In this document: in pieces, positions 43,641-52,031 of the stretch
Layout of the letters: each line of letters opens with the position of its first letter
Position numbering within the stretch: the stretch's first letter is position 1
Assembly (NCBI GenBank): GCA_002305805.1
Contig: DBQY01000009.1
Span: 1-64,000, forward strand
Reading direction: 5' to 3'
Source: Atopobium sp. UBA1382
Lineage (GTDB): Bacteria > Actinomycetota > Coriobacteriia > Coriobacteriales > Atopobiaceae
DNA: 64,000 nt
The notes under the pieces: model-generated
What the model was told of the DNA's origin: nothing
Database searches by the model: none
Seen by the model: the letters and a program-made list of their open reading frames with translations, nothing else
Program-made: the position numbers and the translations under genes

Positions 43641-44495
43641 TCACTTGCCCACCTGCCCGTAGAAGACGCGGGACACGGAGTCGTAGAAGCTCTGCGTGCT
43701 GCGGTCGAGCAGCACGAGGTCGCCGGGGCCGCGCCGCACGACGGCGCGCACGCCCGTGCCGCCCTCGTGGCGGATCGGCTGGCCGTCGGCGAAGAAGTGG
43801 CGCATGGCGGGGCGCTCGGGGCTCATCTCTATCTCCACGACGTCGGCGGGTGAGGTGAGGAAGGCACGCGCCATGATCGTGTGCGGCGCGATGGGAACAC
43901 AGACCATACCCGTGAACTCGGGCGTGACGATGGGGCCGCCCGCGGCAAGCGCGTATCCCGTGGAGCCGGTGGCCGTGGAGACCACAAAGCCGTCGCCGCG
44001 CAGGCGGTCGATGTGCTTGCCGGAGACGGAGACGTCGAACTCCACCATGTCGCCGGCGCCGCCGCGGCTGAGCGCGAAGTCGTTGAGCGCAAAGCTGTGC
44101 GTCGTGTGCACGGCGCCCGTCTCGTCCGCGAACTCGCACTCGATGTCGAGCGTGGCGCGGCGGGACACGTGCAGCTCGCCGGCGAGGGCGTCGCGCACGG
44201 TCTCGAGCAGGTCGTCCGGTCCGGCGGCGGTGAGAAATCCCAGGTGGCCGTAGGAGATGCCGAGCACCGGCACCCCCGTGTAGCCCACGATGCGAGCGGC
44301 GCGCAGCAGCGTTCCGTCGCCGCCGAGCGAGACCACGAGGTCGCAGTCGTCAGCGGTGGCGGTAACGTCGGGGAGGAGCCTCTTGTCGTGCGCCCACGAG
44401 ACGTCGACGCCCTCGCCGTCGAGCCACTGCTCGAGCCGGCGGGCGCTCTCGATGGCGTCCTCGCGCGCGTAGTTGGGGACGATGAGGACCTTCAC
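43641..44495 (-). CDS. nadK: NAD kinase
   Basis: A 284-residue NAD/ATP-NAD kinase making NADP. The GGDG motif is in VVSLGGDGTLLRAARI, with GHLGFLTA, FALNDFALSRG and the glycine-rich TGSTGYALAAGGPIVTPE. It is upstream of recN, with tlyA before it, a conserved Gram-positive order. Confidence 0.95.
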   Translation of the reverse strand: MKVLIVPNYAREDAIESARRLEQWLDGEGVDVSWAHDKRLLPDVTATADDCDLVVSLGGDGTLLRAARIVGYTGVPVLGISYGHLGFLTAAGPDDLLETVRDALAGELHVSRRATLDIECEFADETGAVHTTHSFALNDFALSRGGAGDMVEFDVSVSGKHIDRLRGDGFVVSTATGSTGYALAAGGPIVTPEFTGMVCVPIAPHTIMARAFLTSPADVVEIEMSPERPAMRHFFADGQPIRHEGGTGVRAVVRRGPGDLVLLDRSTQSFYDSVSRVFYGQVGK

Positions 44496-44530
44496 GGTTG
44501 CGTGCCTTTCTCTCGATTCTCGCTCTGGTC

Positions 44531-44536
44531 AGTATA
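44531..44536 (-). promoter_or_regulatory. Probable nadK -10 box
   Basis: Minus-strand GGGGTATACTG contains TATACT about 36 bp before the nadK start. No -35. An almost identical GGGTATACTG precedes asp23. A 16-bp palindrome CAAAACCATGGTTTTG lies just upstream (44587-44602). Confidence 0.5.
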
Positions 44537-44630
44537 CCCCGCGCGCCGACGTCCCCGCGCCGCGCGCGCGACCGGGTCCCAGCAGCAAAACCATGGTTTT
44601 GTTGGCAGAGCGGGCGAGAAGGACGGCGCG

Positions 44631-45368
44631 CTAGGTGGGGAGATCGGCGCAGAGCAGGTACTCGACGTTGCCCTTGTGGCCGGTGATCGGACTCTCGCAA
44701 CTACCGCGGACCAGCAGTCCGGACTCCTCGAACGCCGCACGCACGCGAGAGAGCGCGTCCTCGCGCACCGCGGGGTCGCGGACGACGCCGCCCTCCCCCA
44801 CGTCCTCACGCGCGGCCTCAAACTGCGGCTTCACCAGCGTGAGGAACGTGCCGCCCGGCCGCAGCAGCTCGAGCACCGCCGGAAGCACCGTGATTACCGA
44901 CGTGAAGGAAACGTCGCACACGGCAAGGTCCACGACGCCCGCACCCAGAAGCGTCGGAACGTCCACGATGTTGGTGCGCTCGAGCAGCCGCACGCGCGCG
45001 TCCTGCCGCAGCTCCCAGGAGAACTGCGCGTATCCAACATCAACGGACACCACTGACGCGGCGCCGCGCTTGAGCAGGCAGTCGGTGAAGCCGCCCGTGG
45101 AACATCCCACGTCGAGGCAGTCGAGGCCGGCGGGGTCCACGCCGAAGGCGGCGAGGCCGCGCTCGAGCTTGAGGCCCCCGCGGCTCACGTAGGCCGCGCG
45201 GCCGCGCACGTGCAGGGGAATGCCGGGGGCGACCTGCTCCCCGGGAGAGGTGAGGCGTCGGTCGGTGGTGGAGACGTCGCCGGCCATGACGGCGCGCAGG
45301 GCCTCGTCCGTTGACGAGAAGAACCCCTGCTCGACGAGCTCTGCGTCGAGCCGGCGGCGGCGCGGCAT
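44631..45368 (-). CDS. tlyA: TlyA-type rRNA 2'-O-methyltransferase
   Basis: A 245-residue protein with an N-terminal S4 RNA-binding domain (RRRRLDAELVEQGFFSSTDEALRAVMAGDV) and a FtsJ-like SAM fold (YVSRGGLKLERGLAAF and CLDVGCSTGGFTDCLLKRGA). TlyA methylates 16S and 23S rRNA and affects capreomycin susceptibility in mycobacteria. Four bp after xseB. Confidence 0.93.
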   Translation of the reverse strand: MPRRRRLDAELVEQGFFSSTDEALRAVMAGDVSTTDRRLTSPGEQVAPGIPLHVRGRAAYVSRGGLKLERGLAAFGVDPAGLDCLDVGCSTGGFTDCLLKRGAASVVSVDVGYAQFSWELRQDARVRLLERTNIVDVPTLLGAGVVDLAVCDVSFTSVITVLPAVLELLRPGGTFLTLVKPQFEAAREDVGEGGVVRDPAVREDALSRVRAAFEESGLLVRGSCESPITGHKGNVEYLLCADLPT

Positions 45369-45372
45369 GTGC

Positions 45373-45663
45373 CTACTGCCCGTCCGAGGCGGGCTCGGAA
45401 GCGGCGTCCTCCGTGGGCTCCGCGGGTTCCTCGGTCTTCTCGGCCTGAGCCTCAGTCTCCGCGAGACGGGCCTCCTCCTCGGGCGAGAAGTCCGTGGCGT
45501 CCACGAGGCTCACGGCCTTGGAGCCGAGCGCGATGGCCTCGTCGAAGAGGTCGAGCGAGCGCTCCAGTGAGACGTCCTTGTCGCGCACCTGGCCCACGAG
45601 CTCGTCCAGGCGGTCGTTGATCTGACCGAAGGTCTGGTACTGGGAGACGTCGACGCGCGCCAT
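45373..45663 (-). CDS. xseB: Exonuclease VII small subunit
   Basis: A 96-residue protein. The XseB helical region (TFGQINDRLDELVGQVRDKDVSLERSLDLFDEAIALG) is followed by an acidic Glu/Pro/Ala-rich tail. It partners XseA, which is not seen in the window. The gene lies between nusB and tlyA, separated by 2 and 4 bp. Confidence 0.88.
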   Translation of the reverse strand: MARVDVSQYQTFGQINDRLDELVGQVRDKDVSLERSLDLFDEAIALGSKAVSLVDATDFSPEEEARLAETEAQAEKTEEPAEPTEDAASEPASDGQ

Positions 45664-45665
45664 GC

Positions 45666-46124
45666 CTATGCCTCCTCGGCGCCCTCGCGCGCGGCAGCGA
45701 CCACGTCAACGCCGGCGTCAAGGTCGTCGGCGACGCGGCCGAGAATGCCGTTCACGAAGCGCGAGGACTCGTCGGTCCCATAGGCCTTGGCGAGCTCGAC
45801 GCACTCGTCGATCGTCACCGAGACGTCGACCTCGTCGACATAGAGCATCTCGTAGAGCGCGAGGCGCAGGAGGTTGCGGTCCACGGCGTTCATGCGCGAG
45901 ATCGACCAGCCCGTCGAGCGCGCCTCGATGACGGCGTCGAGGTCGGGGCGGCGCTCGTCGGAGCCGAGGGCGAGACGACGCGCGTAGTCGTCGAGGGGGC
46001 CCTGCGACAGGGCGTACTCGCCATCGAGGACGTCCAGGACGGCACGGGAGTTGGCCTCCGCCTGGAACAGCAGCTGGAGGGCCTGGCTGCGGGCGAGGGT
46101 GCGCCCGCCGAAGTGAGTGCTCAA
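45666..46124 (-). CDS. nusB: Transcription antitermination protein NusB
   Basis: A 152-residue helical protein of rRNA antitermination, with the N-terminal RNA-binding motif GRTLARSQALQLLFQAE and the C-terminal core RMNAVDRNLLRLALYEMLYVDEVDVSVTIDECVELAKAYGTDESSRFVNGILG. I choose a TTG start at 46124 because AAGGAG lies 10 bp before it and the conserved fold begins there; no ATG is suitable. Confidence 0.92.
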   Translation of the reverse strand: MSTHFGGRTLARSQALQLLFQAEANSRAVLDVLDGEYALSQGPLDDYARRLALGSDERRPDLDAVIEARSTGWSISRMNAVDRNLLRLALYEMLYVDEVDVSVTIDECVELAKAYGTDESSRFVNGILGRVADDLDAGVDVVAAAREGAEEA

Positions 46125-46131
46125 GGTACGG

Positions 46132-46494
46132 TTACTCCTTGGGGAAGACGAGGCTGTCGATGCAGACGTCCACGGCGGAGACGGGCACGCCGATCTGCTC
46201 GGTGACGGCGCGGGCCACCTCGGCGCGGACGTCGGCGGCGAGCTTGGTGAACGGGTAGCCGTAGAAGACGGCAAGGTGGACCGTCACGTGAAGGGACTCG
46301 TCCTCGACGAACGACTCCACGGCCTTCTCGGGCGAGACGCTCCTGCTCGTGAAGACGGAGATGAGGCTCGAGGCGATGTCGTTGCCCCCGACGGAGGCCA
46401 CGCCCTCGACGCGGCGGGCCGCGATTCCGACGATCGTGGAGACGACATCCTTGGAGATGCCGATGCCAGAGACGAAGAGCTCGCTATCTGCCAT
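46132..46494 (-). CDS. Asp23/Gls24 family envelope stress protein
   Basis: A 120-residue Asp23 (DUF322) protein: GIGISKDVVSTIVGIAARRVEGVASV and SLHVTVHLAVFYGYPFTKLAADVRAEVARAVTEQIG. Homologues associate with the membrane and respond to cell-wall or alkaline stress. ATG 46494 follows AAGGGGG. The order efp-asp23-nusB is common in Gram-positives. Confidence 0.9.
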   Translation of the reverse strand: MADSELFVSGIGISKDVVSTIVGIAARRVEGVASVGGNDIASSLISVFTSRSVSPEKAVESFVEDESLHVTVHLAVFYGYPFTKLAADVRAEVARAVTEQIGVPVSAVDVCIDSLVFPKE

Positions 46495-46533
46495 GGAGGG
46501 ACCCCCTTGCTCGGTGCGTTCGGTCATTCTCAC

Positions 46534-46539
46534 AGTATA
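46534..46539 (-). promoter_or_regulatory. Probable asp23 -10 box
   Basis: Minus-strand GGGTATACTG, with TATACT 40 bp before the ATG; very like the nadK promoter. No -35 is evident. Confidence 0.45.
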
Positions 46540-46598
46540 CCCGTTGTGCGCCGACGGCGGCGAGCACGGCTCGGCGGCGCAGCGGTGGGCGCGTCAAG

Positions 46599-46640
46599 AA
46601 ACGGGGCCGCCCCGGTCTTCCGGAACGGCCCCGATTGCGC
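46599..46640 (-). terminator. Rho-independent terminator of efp
   Basis: On the minus strand CGGGGCCG and CGGCCCCG form an 8-bp stem, with an inner hairpin TTCCGGAAG in the loop. GTTTCTT follows. Located 18-60 bp after the efp stop. Confidence 0.75.
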
Positions 46641-46657
46641 GCTCTTCTCGCCCGGCG

Positions 46658-47224
46658 CTAGACGCGGCCGACGAACTTGCCGCCGTCGCGGGTGTCGACC
46701 TTGATGGTCTCGCCCACGTTGAGGTAGAGCGGCACCTGGATCACGGCGCCGGTCTCGATGGTGGCCGGCTTGGAGCCGCCCTGGACGGTGTCGCCCTTGA
46801 AGCCCGGGTCGGTCTCGGTGATCTCCACCTCGATGAACATCGGGGGCTCCACGCCCAGAAGCTCGGTGTCGGCATAGAGGAGCTGGGCGTTGTCGTTCTC
46901 CTTGAACCACTTGGCGTTGTCGCCGATGAAGTCCGCGGAGAGCTCGACCTGCTCGTAGGTCTCGTTGTCCATGAAGTAGAACGTGGCGCCGTCGTTGTAG
47001 AGGTACTGCATCTCCTTGGTGATGAGCTGCACGTTCTCGAACTTGGTCCCGGCGTTGCAGGTCTGGTCGATCACGCGGCCGGTCTTGAGGTCGCGGATCT
47101 TGTAGCGGACGAAGGCACCGCCCTTGCCGGGCTTGACGTGCTGGAACTCGACGATCGTGTAGTACTTGTCGTTGATCTTGAGGCCCATGCCGTTCTTGAA
47201 GTCTGCGGTGCTGATGGTTGCCAT
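46658..47224 (-). CDS. efp: Translation elongation factor P
   Basis: A 188-residue three-domain tRNA mimic that rescues ribosomes stalled at polyproline. Domain I has the loop KPGKGGAFVR with the functional lysine K34; domain III ends GETIKVDTRDGGKFVGRV. KPGKG is the unmodified-lysine type with flanking prolines found in actinobacteria. Proline-rich proteins nearby (FtsQ, MltG, the 809-residue membrane protein) are likely clients. Confidence 0.96.
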   Translation of the reverse strand: MATISTADFKNGMGLKINDKYYTIVEFQHVKPGKGGAFVRYKIRDLKTGRVIDQTCNAGTKFENVQLITKEMQYLYNDGATFYFMDNETYEQVELSADFIGDNAKWFKENDNAQLLYADTELLGVEPPMFIEVEITETDPGFKGDTVQGGSKPATIETGAVIQVPLYLNVGETIKVDTRDGGKFVGRV

Positions 47225-47261
47225 GTTGTGCCTTTCCCGTAGTGCTCACATACGGTTGTCT

Positions 47262-47270
47262 AGTTTAGCA
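47262..47270 (-). promoter_or_regulatory. Extended -10 promoter of efp
   Basis: Minus-strand TGCTAAACT, 38 bp before the ATG, again with no -35. Confidence 0.45.
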
Positions 47271-47324
47271 CCCGCACGCCGTCTGCGTGGGGATTCCATG
47301 ATGTGGCGAGAAGGACGTGCGCCC

Positions 47325-48449
47325 CTACTCCCCCACGACCACGAGGTCGTGCGTGGAGCGGGTGAAGGGCTCGTAGCCCGTGGCCGTCACCAGGCCGAAG
47401 TCCTCGAGGCGGATGCCGAAGCGCCCGGGCAGGTAGATGCCCGGCTCGATGGTCACGACCGAGCCCTCGGGCACCGGGCGGTCCCAGCGACGGTTGAAGT
47501 TGGGGTTCTCGTGGATCTGGATGCCCACGCCGTGGCCGAGGCCGTGGCCGAACTTGTCTCCGTAGCCGGCCTCCTCGATCACGCGAGCGGCAATCTCGTG
47601 GATGTCGCGGCCGATCACTCCGGCGCGCACGGCGGCGGCGCTCTCCTCGTGGGCGCGGCGCACGACGTCGTAGACCGCACGCTGCTCCTCGCCCGGCTCG
47701 CCGACGGCAACGGTGCGCGTCATGTCGGCGTGATAGTCGTGGTAGCCGGCGCCGTAGTCCATGACGATGAGGTCGCCGAGCTGGACCTGGCGCTCGCCGG
47801 GCTGGGCGTGAGGGTTCGCGCCGTTGGGGCCGGAGGCGATGATCGTGCCAAAGGAGAGGGCGTCGGCGCCATGGGAGAGCATGTAGTTCTCCAGCTCGAC
47901 GCGGATCTCCTGCTCGGTCATGCCGACCTTGATGAACTCACAGATGTGCGCGAAGGCCTCGTCGGTGATCTCCTGGGCGCGCTGCATGAGCGCGACCTCC
48001 TCGGCGTCCTTGACCATGCGCAGGTCGCAGATGTCACCGTGCAGGCGCGGGGTGAGGCAGGCCACGCCGGCTCGGGAGAGCTCGACGAGAAGGTCGTCGT
48101 AGAACGCAAGGTCGCACGTGTCCTCGACGGCGGCCACGCGCACGCGCTCCGCGGCCAGGCGGCGCGCCGCCCAGGCTGCCGGCGTGGTGACCTCCATGTC
48201 GAGGGCCCAAGCGCTGTCCTCGCCCAGACGCTCGACGAAGGTGTTGTAGTAGCGGGAGTCCGTGTGGAGCCACTGGCCCGTGGCCGTGATCACGGCGGTG
48301 TGGGCGACCTCGTCGTCGAAGGTGCGCTCCGCGCCGGTAAGCCAGCGCAGGTCGGGGTTGTTTCTCAGGATCACGGCGTCATAGCCGCGCTCCGCCATGA
48401 GCTCGCGCAGGCGCTCCACGCGCCCGGCGCATGCCTGTGCATCTGCCAT
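47325..48449 (-). CDS. pepQ: Xaa-Pro peptidase (M24 family)
   Basis: A 374-residue creatinase/prolidase-type metallopeptidase. The N-terminal domain begins RVERLRELMAERGYDAVIL. The catalytic pita-bread domain has the dinuclear metal ligands: D in MDYGAGYHDYHADMTR, H in GHGLGHGVGIQIHE, E in TIEPGIYLP and E in RLEDFG. It cleaves X-Pro dipeptides or N-termini. ATG 48449 follows AAAGGATG. Positioned between aroB-like and efp, the order conserved in actinobacteria. Confidence 0.93.
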   Translation of the reverse strand: MADAQACAGRVERLRELMAERGYDAVILRNNPDLRWLTGAERTFDDEVAHTAVITATGQWLHTDSRYYNTFVERLGEDSAWALDMEVTTPAAWAARRLAAERVRVAAVEDTCDLAFYDDLLVELSRAGVACLTPRLHGDICDLRMVKDAEEVALMQRAQEITDEAFAHICEFIKVGMTEQEIRVELENYMLSHGADALSFGTIIASGPNGANPHAQPGERQVQLGDLIVMDYGAGYHDYHADMTRTVAVGEPGEEQRAVYDVVRRAHEESAAAVRAGVIGRDIHEIAARVIEEAGYGDKFGHGLGHGVGIQIHENPNFNRRWDRPVPEGSVVTIEPGIYLPGRFGIRLEDFGLVTATGYEPFTRSTHDLVVVGE

Positions 48450-48514
48450 CTTGCATCCTTTCTCGATCTGACGAGGGGACGGCGCCGCCAGGCCCCGCCC
48501 CACGTCGCGTTTGG

Positions 48515-49624
48515 CTATTCGGGTCGCGAGGCGCACCAGGCGGCGGTGTGCTCGGCGAGCAGCTCGTCGGTCATAACCGCGAGGCGCACGCGCCCGAGCC
48601 CGCGGGGCACGGCGAGCATGAAGCGATTGGTGCACAGGAAGCGATTCTCTCGGATGCGGTCGGCGAGCGCCGTCGGGTCGACGTCCGCATGCGTCGTGTC
48701 GAGGCCGAGCCGCTCGAGGACCTCGTCTACCGCGAGCATGTCGTCGATTGACAGGGTCTCCTGCGCCACGCCAAGCCGCGCCGCGAACCTCATACCATCG
48801 GCGAGCGCCGTCGAGCGGCTCACCTCGGGAGCGAGCGAGAGCAGCGCGTCGGCGAAGGTAGTGCCAAACTCGAGCGACTGCCGCAGCGCGGCGGAGGTCG
48901 CCGAGGAGATCTTGCCGCGGCTCTTGAGCGTGTCCTGCAGCTGAGCGATCAGCGCGTCCGCGTCGCCGGCGGCAATCGCGTCCGCGGCGTCCCAGAGGCG
49001 GCCGAACGAGCGGTCGGAGTCGCACATGGCCGTCTGCACCATGAGCGCGAAGGCGAGCAGCGCGGACTCGCCCGTCGGGTCCGCGTCGATGAGGTCGAGG
49101 TCGATCATCGTGTAGCGCGCCGTCGCGTCCTGCGAGAGCACGCGCTCGCGGCCCGCGGAGTCGAGGGCGCGCGGCGTGGTGGCGGCGACGACCGCGCTCG
49201 GCAGGTCGATCGGCACCTCCGCGAGTCGCGTCCCGCCGCACCAGCCCGCGCACGCGAACGAGGCGACGGAGAGCGTCTCGAGCCCGCCCACGACGAGCAC
49301 GATGTCATCACTGGTAACGCGTGCCTCGGCAAGTTGCGTGTTGAGCGCCTCGACCGCCGCGAGGCTGCAGCCGGCCGGCACGAGCGCGCAGGTACTCACC
49401 TTGAACCCCTGGTCGCAAAGGTTGTCGTGGAGCACACGCACCACGTCCTCGGAGACGGAGTCCTCGTGGACGAGCGCGCAGGCGTGAGGACGTCCGGCGG
49501 CGGACTTCAGCACGCGCGGGAACTCGGACAGGATGCCTGTCCCCACGCGCAGGTCCATCGAGGTGCCGCGCACGACCACCCACTGGCGCACGGAGCGAAG
49601 CGGCTCGTTCTTCTCGTCACTCAA
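48515..49624 (-). CDS. AroB-like protein, catalytically degenerate
   Basis: A 369-residue homologue of 3-dehydroquinate synthase in the aroB position next to aroK. The fold is recognisable (DIVLVVGGLETLSVASFACAGWCGG; LRQSLEFGTTFADALLSLA; LADGMRFAARLG). However, residues AroB needs are gone: the GD of GGGVVGD, GGKT of the NAD/phosphate site, the metal-binding Glu of EVIKYG, both His of LGHTFGHA (here FGTTFADA) and the His of HGEAVA. It should not make dehydroquinate. The reading frame is intact and long, so it may be a maintained pseudoenzyme. A TTG start overlaps the aroK stop as TTGA. Confidence 0.8.
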   Translation of the reverse strand: MSDEKNEPLRSVRQWVVVRGTSMDLRVGTGILSEFPRVLKSAAGRPHACALVHEDSVSEDVVRVLHDNLCDQGFKVSTCALVPAGCSLAAVEALNTQLAEARVTSDDIVLVVGGLETLSVASFACAGWCGGTRLAEVPIDLPSAVVAATTPRALDSAGRERVLSQDATARYTMIDLDLIDADPTGESALLAFALMVQTAMCDSDRSFGRLWDAADAIAAGDADALIAQLQDTLKSRGKISSATSAALRQSLEFGTTFADALLSLAPEVSRSTALADGMRFAARLGVAQETLSIDDMLAVDEVLERLGLDTTHADVDPTALADRIRENRFLCTNRFMLAVPRGLGRVRLAVMTDELLAEHTAAWCASRPE

Positions 49625-50166
49625 AGCAGGCCCCTCTCCCAGAGCAGCTGACCCGACTCGAGAGCCACCTGCTCGAACGTCTTGTTGCGGATGTCTATGG
49701 TGATGTCGGCCGCACGCTCGTAGAGCGGGCGACGGCGCCGGTAGACCTCGGCGGCATGCTCGTCCGAGCCGAGGTCGGGCCGAAGCTCGGGCCGTTGGAT
49801 CTGCCGCAGGGAGTCCTCGAGATCGCCGTCGAGAAACACCACTACGCCCATCTCGTGCATGAGCTCGCAGTTCACGGGTCGCTCGACGATTCCTCCGCCG
49901 CAGCTCACGAGCAGCGACTTGCGGGCGGCGAGCTTCCTCAGCTGCACCGTCTCGGCGTCGCGGAAACTCTCCTCGCCCTCGGAGGCAAAAATCTGCGCCA
50001 CCGAGCCGCCGAGCGCACGCTCCACCAGACGGTCGGTGTCGACGTGCGGACGATGGAAGAGCGAGCCGAGGTTGCGGGCGAGGGTCGACTTGCCGGCGCC
50101 GAGAAAGCCCACGAAGAAGAGGTGGTCGCACCCCTCGTGGACGACGTATCTCGGATCGTGCGGCAC
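49621..50166 (-). CDS. aroK: Shikimate kinase
   Basis: About 181 residues of P-loop kinase. Walker A is GFLGAGKSTLARNLG, shikimate-binding residues are in VDTDRLVE and SFRDAE, CGGGIVERP matches the substrate loop, and RRPLYERAADI is the C-terminal arginine motif. All key residues are present, unlike in its neighbour. GTG 50166 is preferred because GAAGGGAGAGG precedes it; GTG 50184 is in frame. Confidence 0.9.
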   Translation of the reverse strand: MPHDPRYVVHEGCDHLFFVGFLGAGKSTLARNLGSLFHRPHVDTDRLVERALGGSVAQIFASEGEESFRDAETVQLRKLAARKSLLVSCGGGIVERPVNCELMHEMGVVVFLDGDLEDSLRQIQRPELRPDLGSDEHAAEVYRRRRPLYERAADITIDIRNKTFEQVALESGQLLWERGLL

Positions 50167-50250
50167 AGCCCTCTCCCTTCTCACTGATCTACCGAGAAGA
50201 GATTCTACTCGATACTCCCCCGGGGCGCGTCCCGACGACTACATGGAGTG

Positions 50251-50751
50251 CTACTCGCCGTCGAAGGTGACGTTGTGGAGGGCAAGACGCTCGAAGACGC
50301 GGAAGACGTGCGTGTACCAGAGGTCCTTGCGGGACTGCGGTCGCACGAGGACCGTCCGCACGCCGGCCAGGTTTCCGGCCACGACGTCGGTGAAGACCTG
50401 GTCGCCGATCATGACGGTCTCGCCGGGCATGGACCCCATGAGCCGCATCGCGCGCACGAGCGCGAACGGCAGCGGCTTCATGGCGTGGTCAACCACGTCC
50501 ACGCCCATGTGCTCGGCACTGCCGCGCACCTGGGAGGAATGGAAGTTGTTGGACACGAGGCAGAGCTTGAGGCCCGCCTCGCGCGCGCGGCCGAGCCATG
50601 CCATGACCTCGGCAGGCGGCTCGGCGGCGTCGCGCGGGACGCAGGTGTTGTCACGGTCGAGCAGCACGAGGCGAACGCCGTCCGCAACCAGCTCGTCGAC
50701 ATCGAGCAGCGGCAGGCTCGCCACGTAGCGGGTGGCACGAAACAGTCCCAT
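50251..50751 (-). CDS. yqeG: YqeG-type HAD phosphatase
   Basis: A 166-residue HAD-superfamily phosphatase (YqeG IIIA type). Motif I is LVLLDRDNTCVP, motif II CLVSNN, motif III the Lys in AMKPLP, and motif IV GDQVFTDVVAGN. The substrate is unknown. It occupies the place between mltG and aroK where many actinobacteria have aroE and aroC. RBS GGAGG. Confidence 0.9.
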   Translation of the reverse strand: MGLFRATRYVASLPLLDVDELVADGVRLVLLDRDNTCVPRDAAEPPAEVMAWLGRAREAGLKLCLVSNNFHSSQVRGSAEHMGVDVVDHAMKPLPFALVRAMRLMGSMPGETVMIGDQVFTDVVAGNLAGVRTVLVRPQSRKDLWYTHVFRVFERLALHNVTFDGE

Positions 50752-50759
50752 CGAGCCTC

Positions 50760-52022
50760 CTACGAGTACGCCTGCATGTGCTGGTCGTACGTCTCGGAGA
50801 ACTGCTCGGTGTCCTGCGTGATGAAGAAGTAGTAGAAGTTGGTGTCCGCAGGCTCACAGGCCGCCTCGATGGAGGCAAGGCTCGGCGAGCAGACCGGCGT
50901 CGGCGTGAGACCGGCGTAGAGGTTGGTGTTGTACGGGTCGTCGAGGGTGTTGATCTCCTCGGCCGTGGCGGCGCGACCGAGCGAGTAGGTCAGCGTCGCG
51001 TCGCTCTGCAGGCGCATGCCGTCGCGCAGGCGGTTGTAGAAGACCGATGCGACCTTCGGTCGCTGCTCGTCGGTCACGGCCTCGCGCTCCACGATCGACG
51101 CCATCGTGAGGACGTCGTTCTCGTCAAGGTCGATCCCGTAGCGCTCGGAGAGCGACGCGGCGGCGGCGGCGAGGTCGATCGAGCTGGTCTCGGCCTGGTA
51201 CTGATCGAGCATCGCGCGAATCACGGTGTCAGCCGTCACGCTCTCGGAACCGGAGAAGTCGTAGGTCTTGGGGAAGAGGTAGCCCTCGAGCGAGTCCTCG
51301 TGCGCAGCGGCGAGGAAGGGGTAGTCGGCGACGTAGTTCGACGCCTTCGCCTGGGCCAGGAAGTCGTCGGCGGAGACGCCGAGGGAGTCCTGCACGGTGG
51401 CGGCGATCTGGCTCGAGGTGTAGCCCTCGGGGATGGTGAGCTGCGCCGTCGAGGCGTTGGGGCCCGCAGTCAGCAGCTTGATGATCGAGGTGTCGTCGCT
51501 CCCGGCGACGATGCGATACGAGCCGCTCTTGAGCATGGACTCGGCCTCGGTGCGGCGGACCTCGGCGAGGAAGTCGCTCTGGTCGGAGATGAGGCCGTTC
51601 TCGGCCAGTATCTGGGCGATGACGCCGGCGCCGGAACCGTCGGGGATGGTGATGGTCACCTCGGTGCCCTCCGGCGCGAGCTGGGTCTGGGTCTCCTCCT
51701 GCGTGGGAACGAGGCGGGGAACAACGACGAAGGCTACGACGCAGGCAATGGCGATGGTCAGCACCACGGCAATCGCAGCAAGGGGGATGCCGCGCTTCCC
51801 CGAACCGCCGCGCGGGTCGCGATGGCGATGCGTGACGGCACGCTGGGTCGCCGCGGCGGTACGGCTGGAGACGCGCCCGCTCGAGAGCGCGGGGCGCGGG
51901 GTGCTGGCGCTTGCCATGGGTGCGGCGGCGCGCTGGGTACGGGGGGCGGCGGCGCGGGGTGCGGCGCCGTTCGAGAAGTGCGAGCCCCCGTGCCTGGGGG
52001 TGCTGCCGTTGGAAGTGGCCAT
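50760..52022 (-). CDS. mltG: Endolytic transglycosylase MltG
   Basis: A 420-residue membrane-anchored lytic transglycosylase that cuts nascent glycan strands. An Ala/Pro/Arg-rich cytoplasmic tail of about 75 residues, one transmembrane helix (IPLAAIAVVLTIAIACVVAFVVV), a LysM-like segment and the YceG domain. The catalytic Glu is in TMASIVEREA. VASVFYNRLRDGMRLQSDATLTYSLG and NTNLYAGLTPTPVCSPS are family features. Nine bp before ruvX. Confidence 0.93.
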   Translation of the reverse strand: MATSNGSTPRHGGSHFSNGAAPRAAAPRTQRAAAPMASASTPRPALSSGRVSSRTAAATQRAVTHRHRDPRGGSGKRGIPLAAIAVVLTIAIACVVAFVVVPRLVPTQEETQTQLAPEGTEVTITIPDGSGAGVIAQILAENGLISDQSDFLAEVRRTEAESMLKSGSYRIVAGSDDTSIIKLLTAGPNASTAQLTIPEGYTSSQIAATVQDSLGVSADDFLAQAKASNYVADYPFLAAAHEDSLEGYLFPKTYDFSGSESVTADTVIRAMLDQYQAETSSIDLAAAAASLSERYGIDLDENDVLTMASIVEREAVTDEQRPKVASVFYNRLRDGMRLQSDATLTYSLGRAATAEEINTLDDPYNTNLYAGLTPTPVCSPSLASIEAACEPADTNFYYFFITQDTEQFSETYDQHMQAYS

Positions 52023-52031
52023 CTTGCCCTT

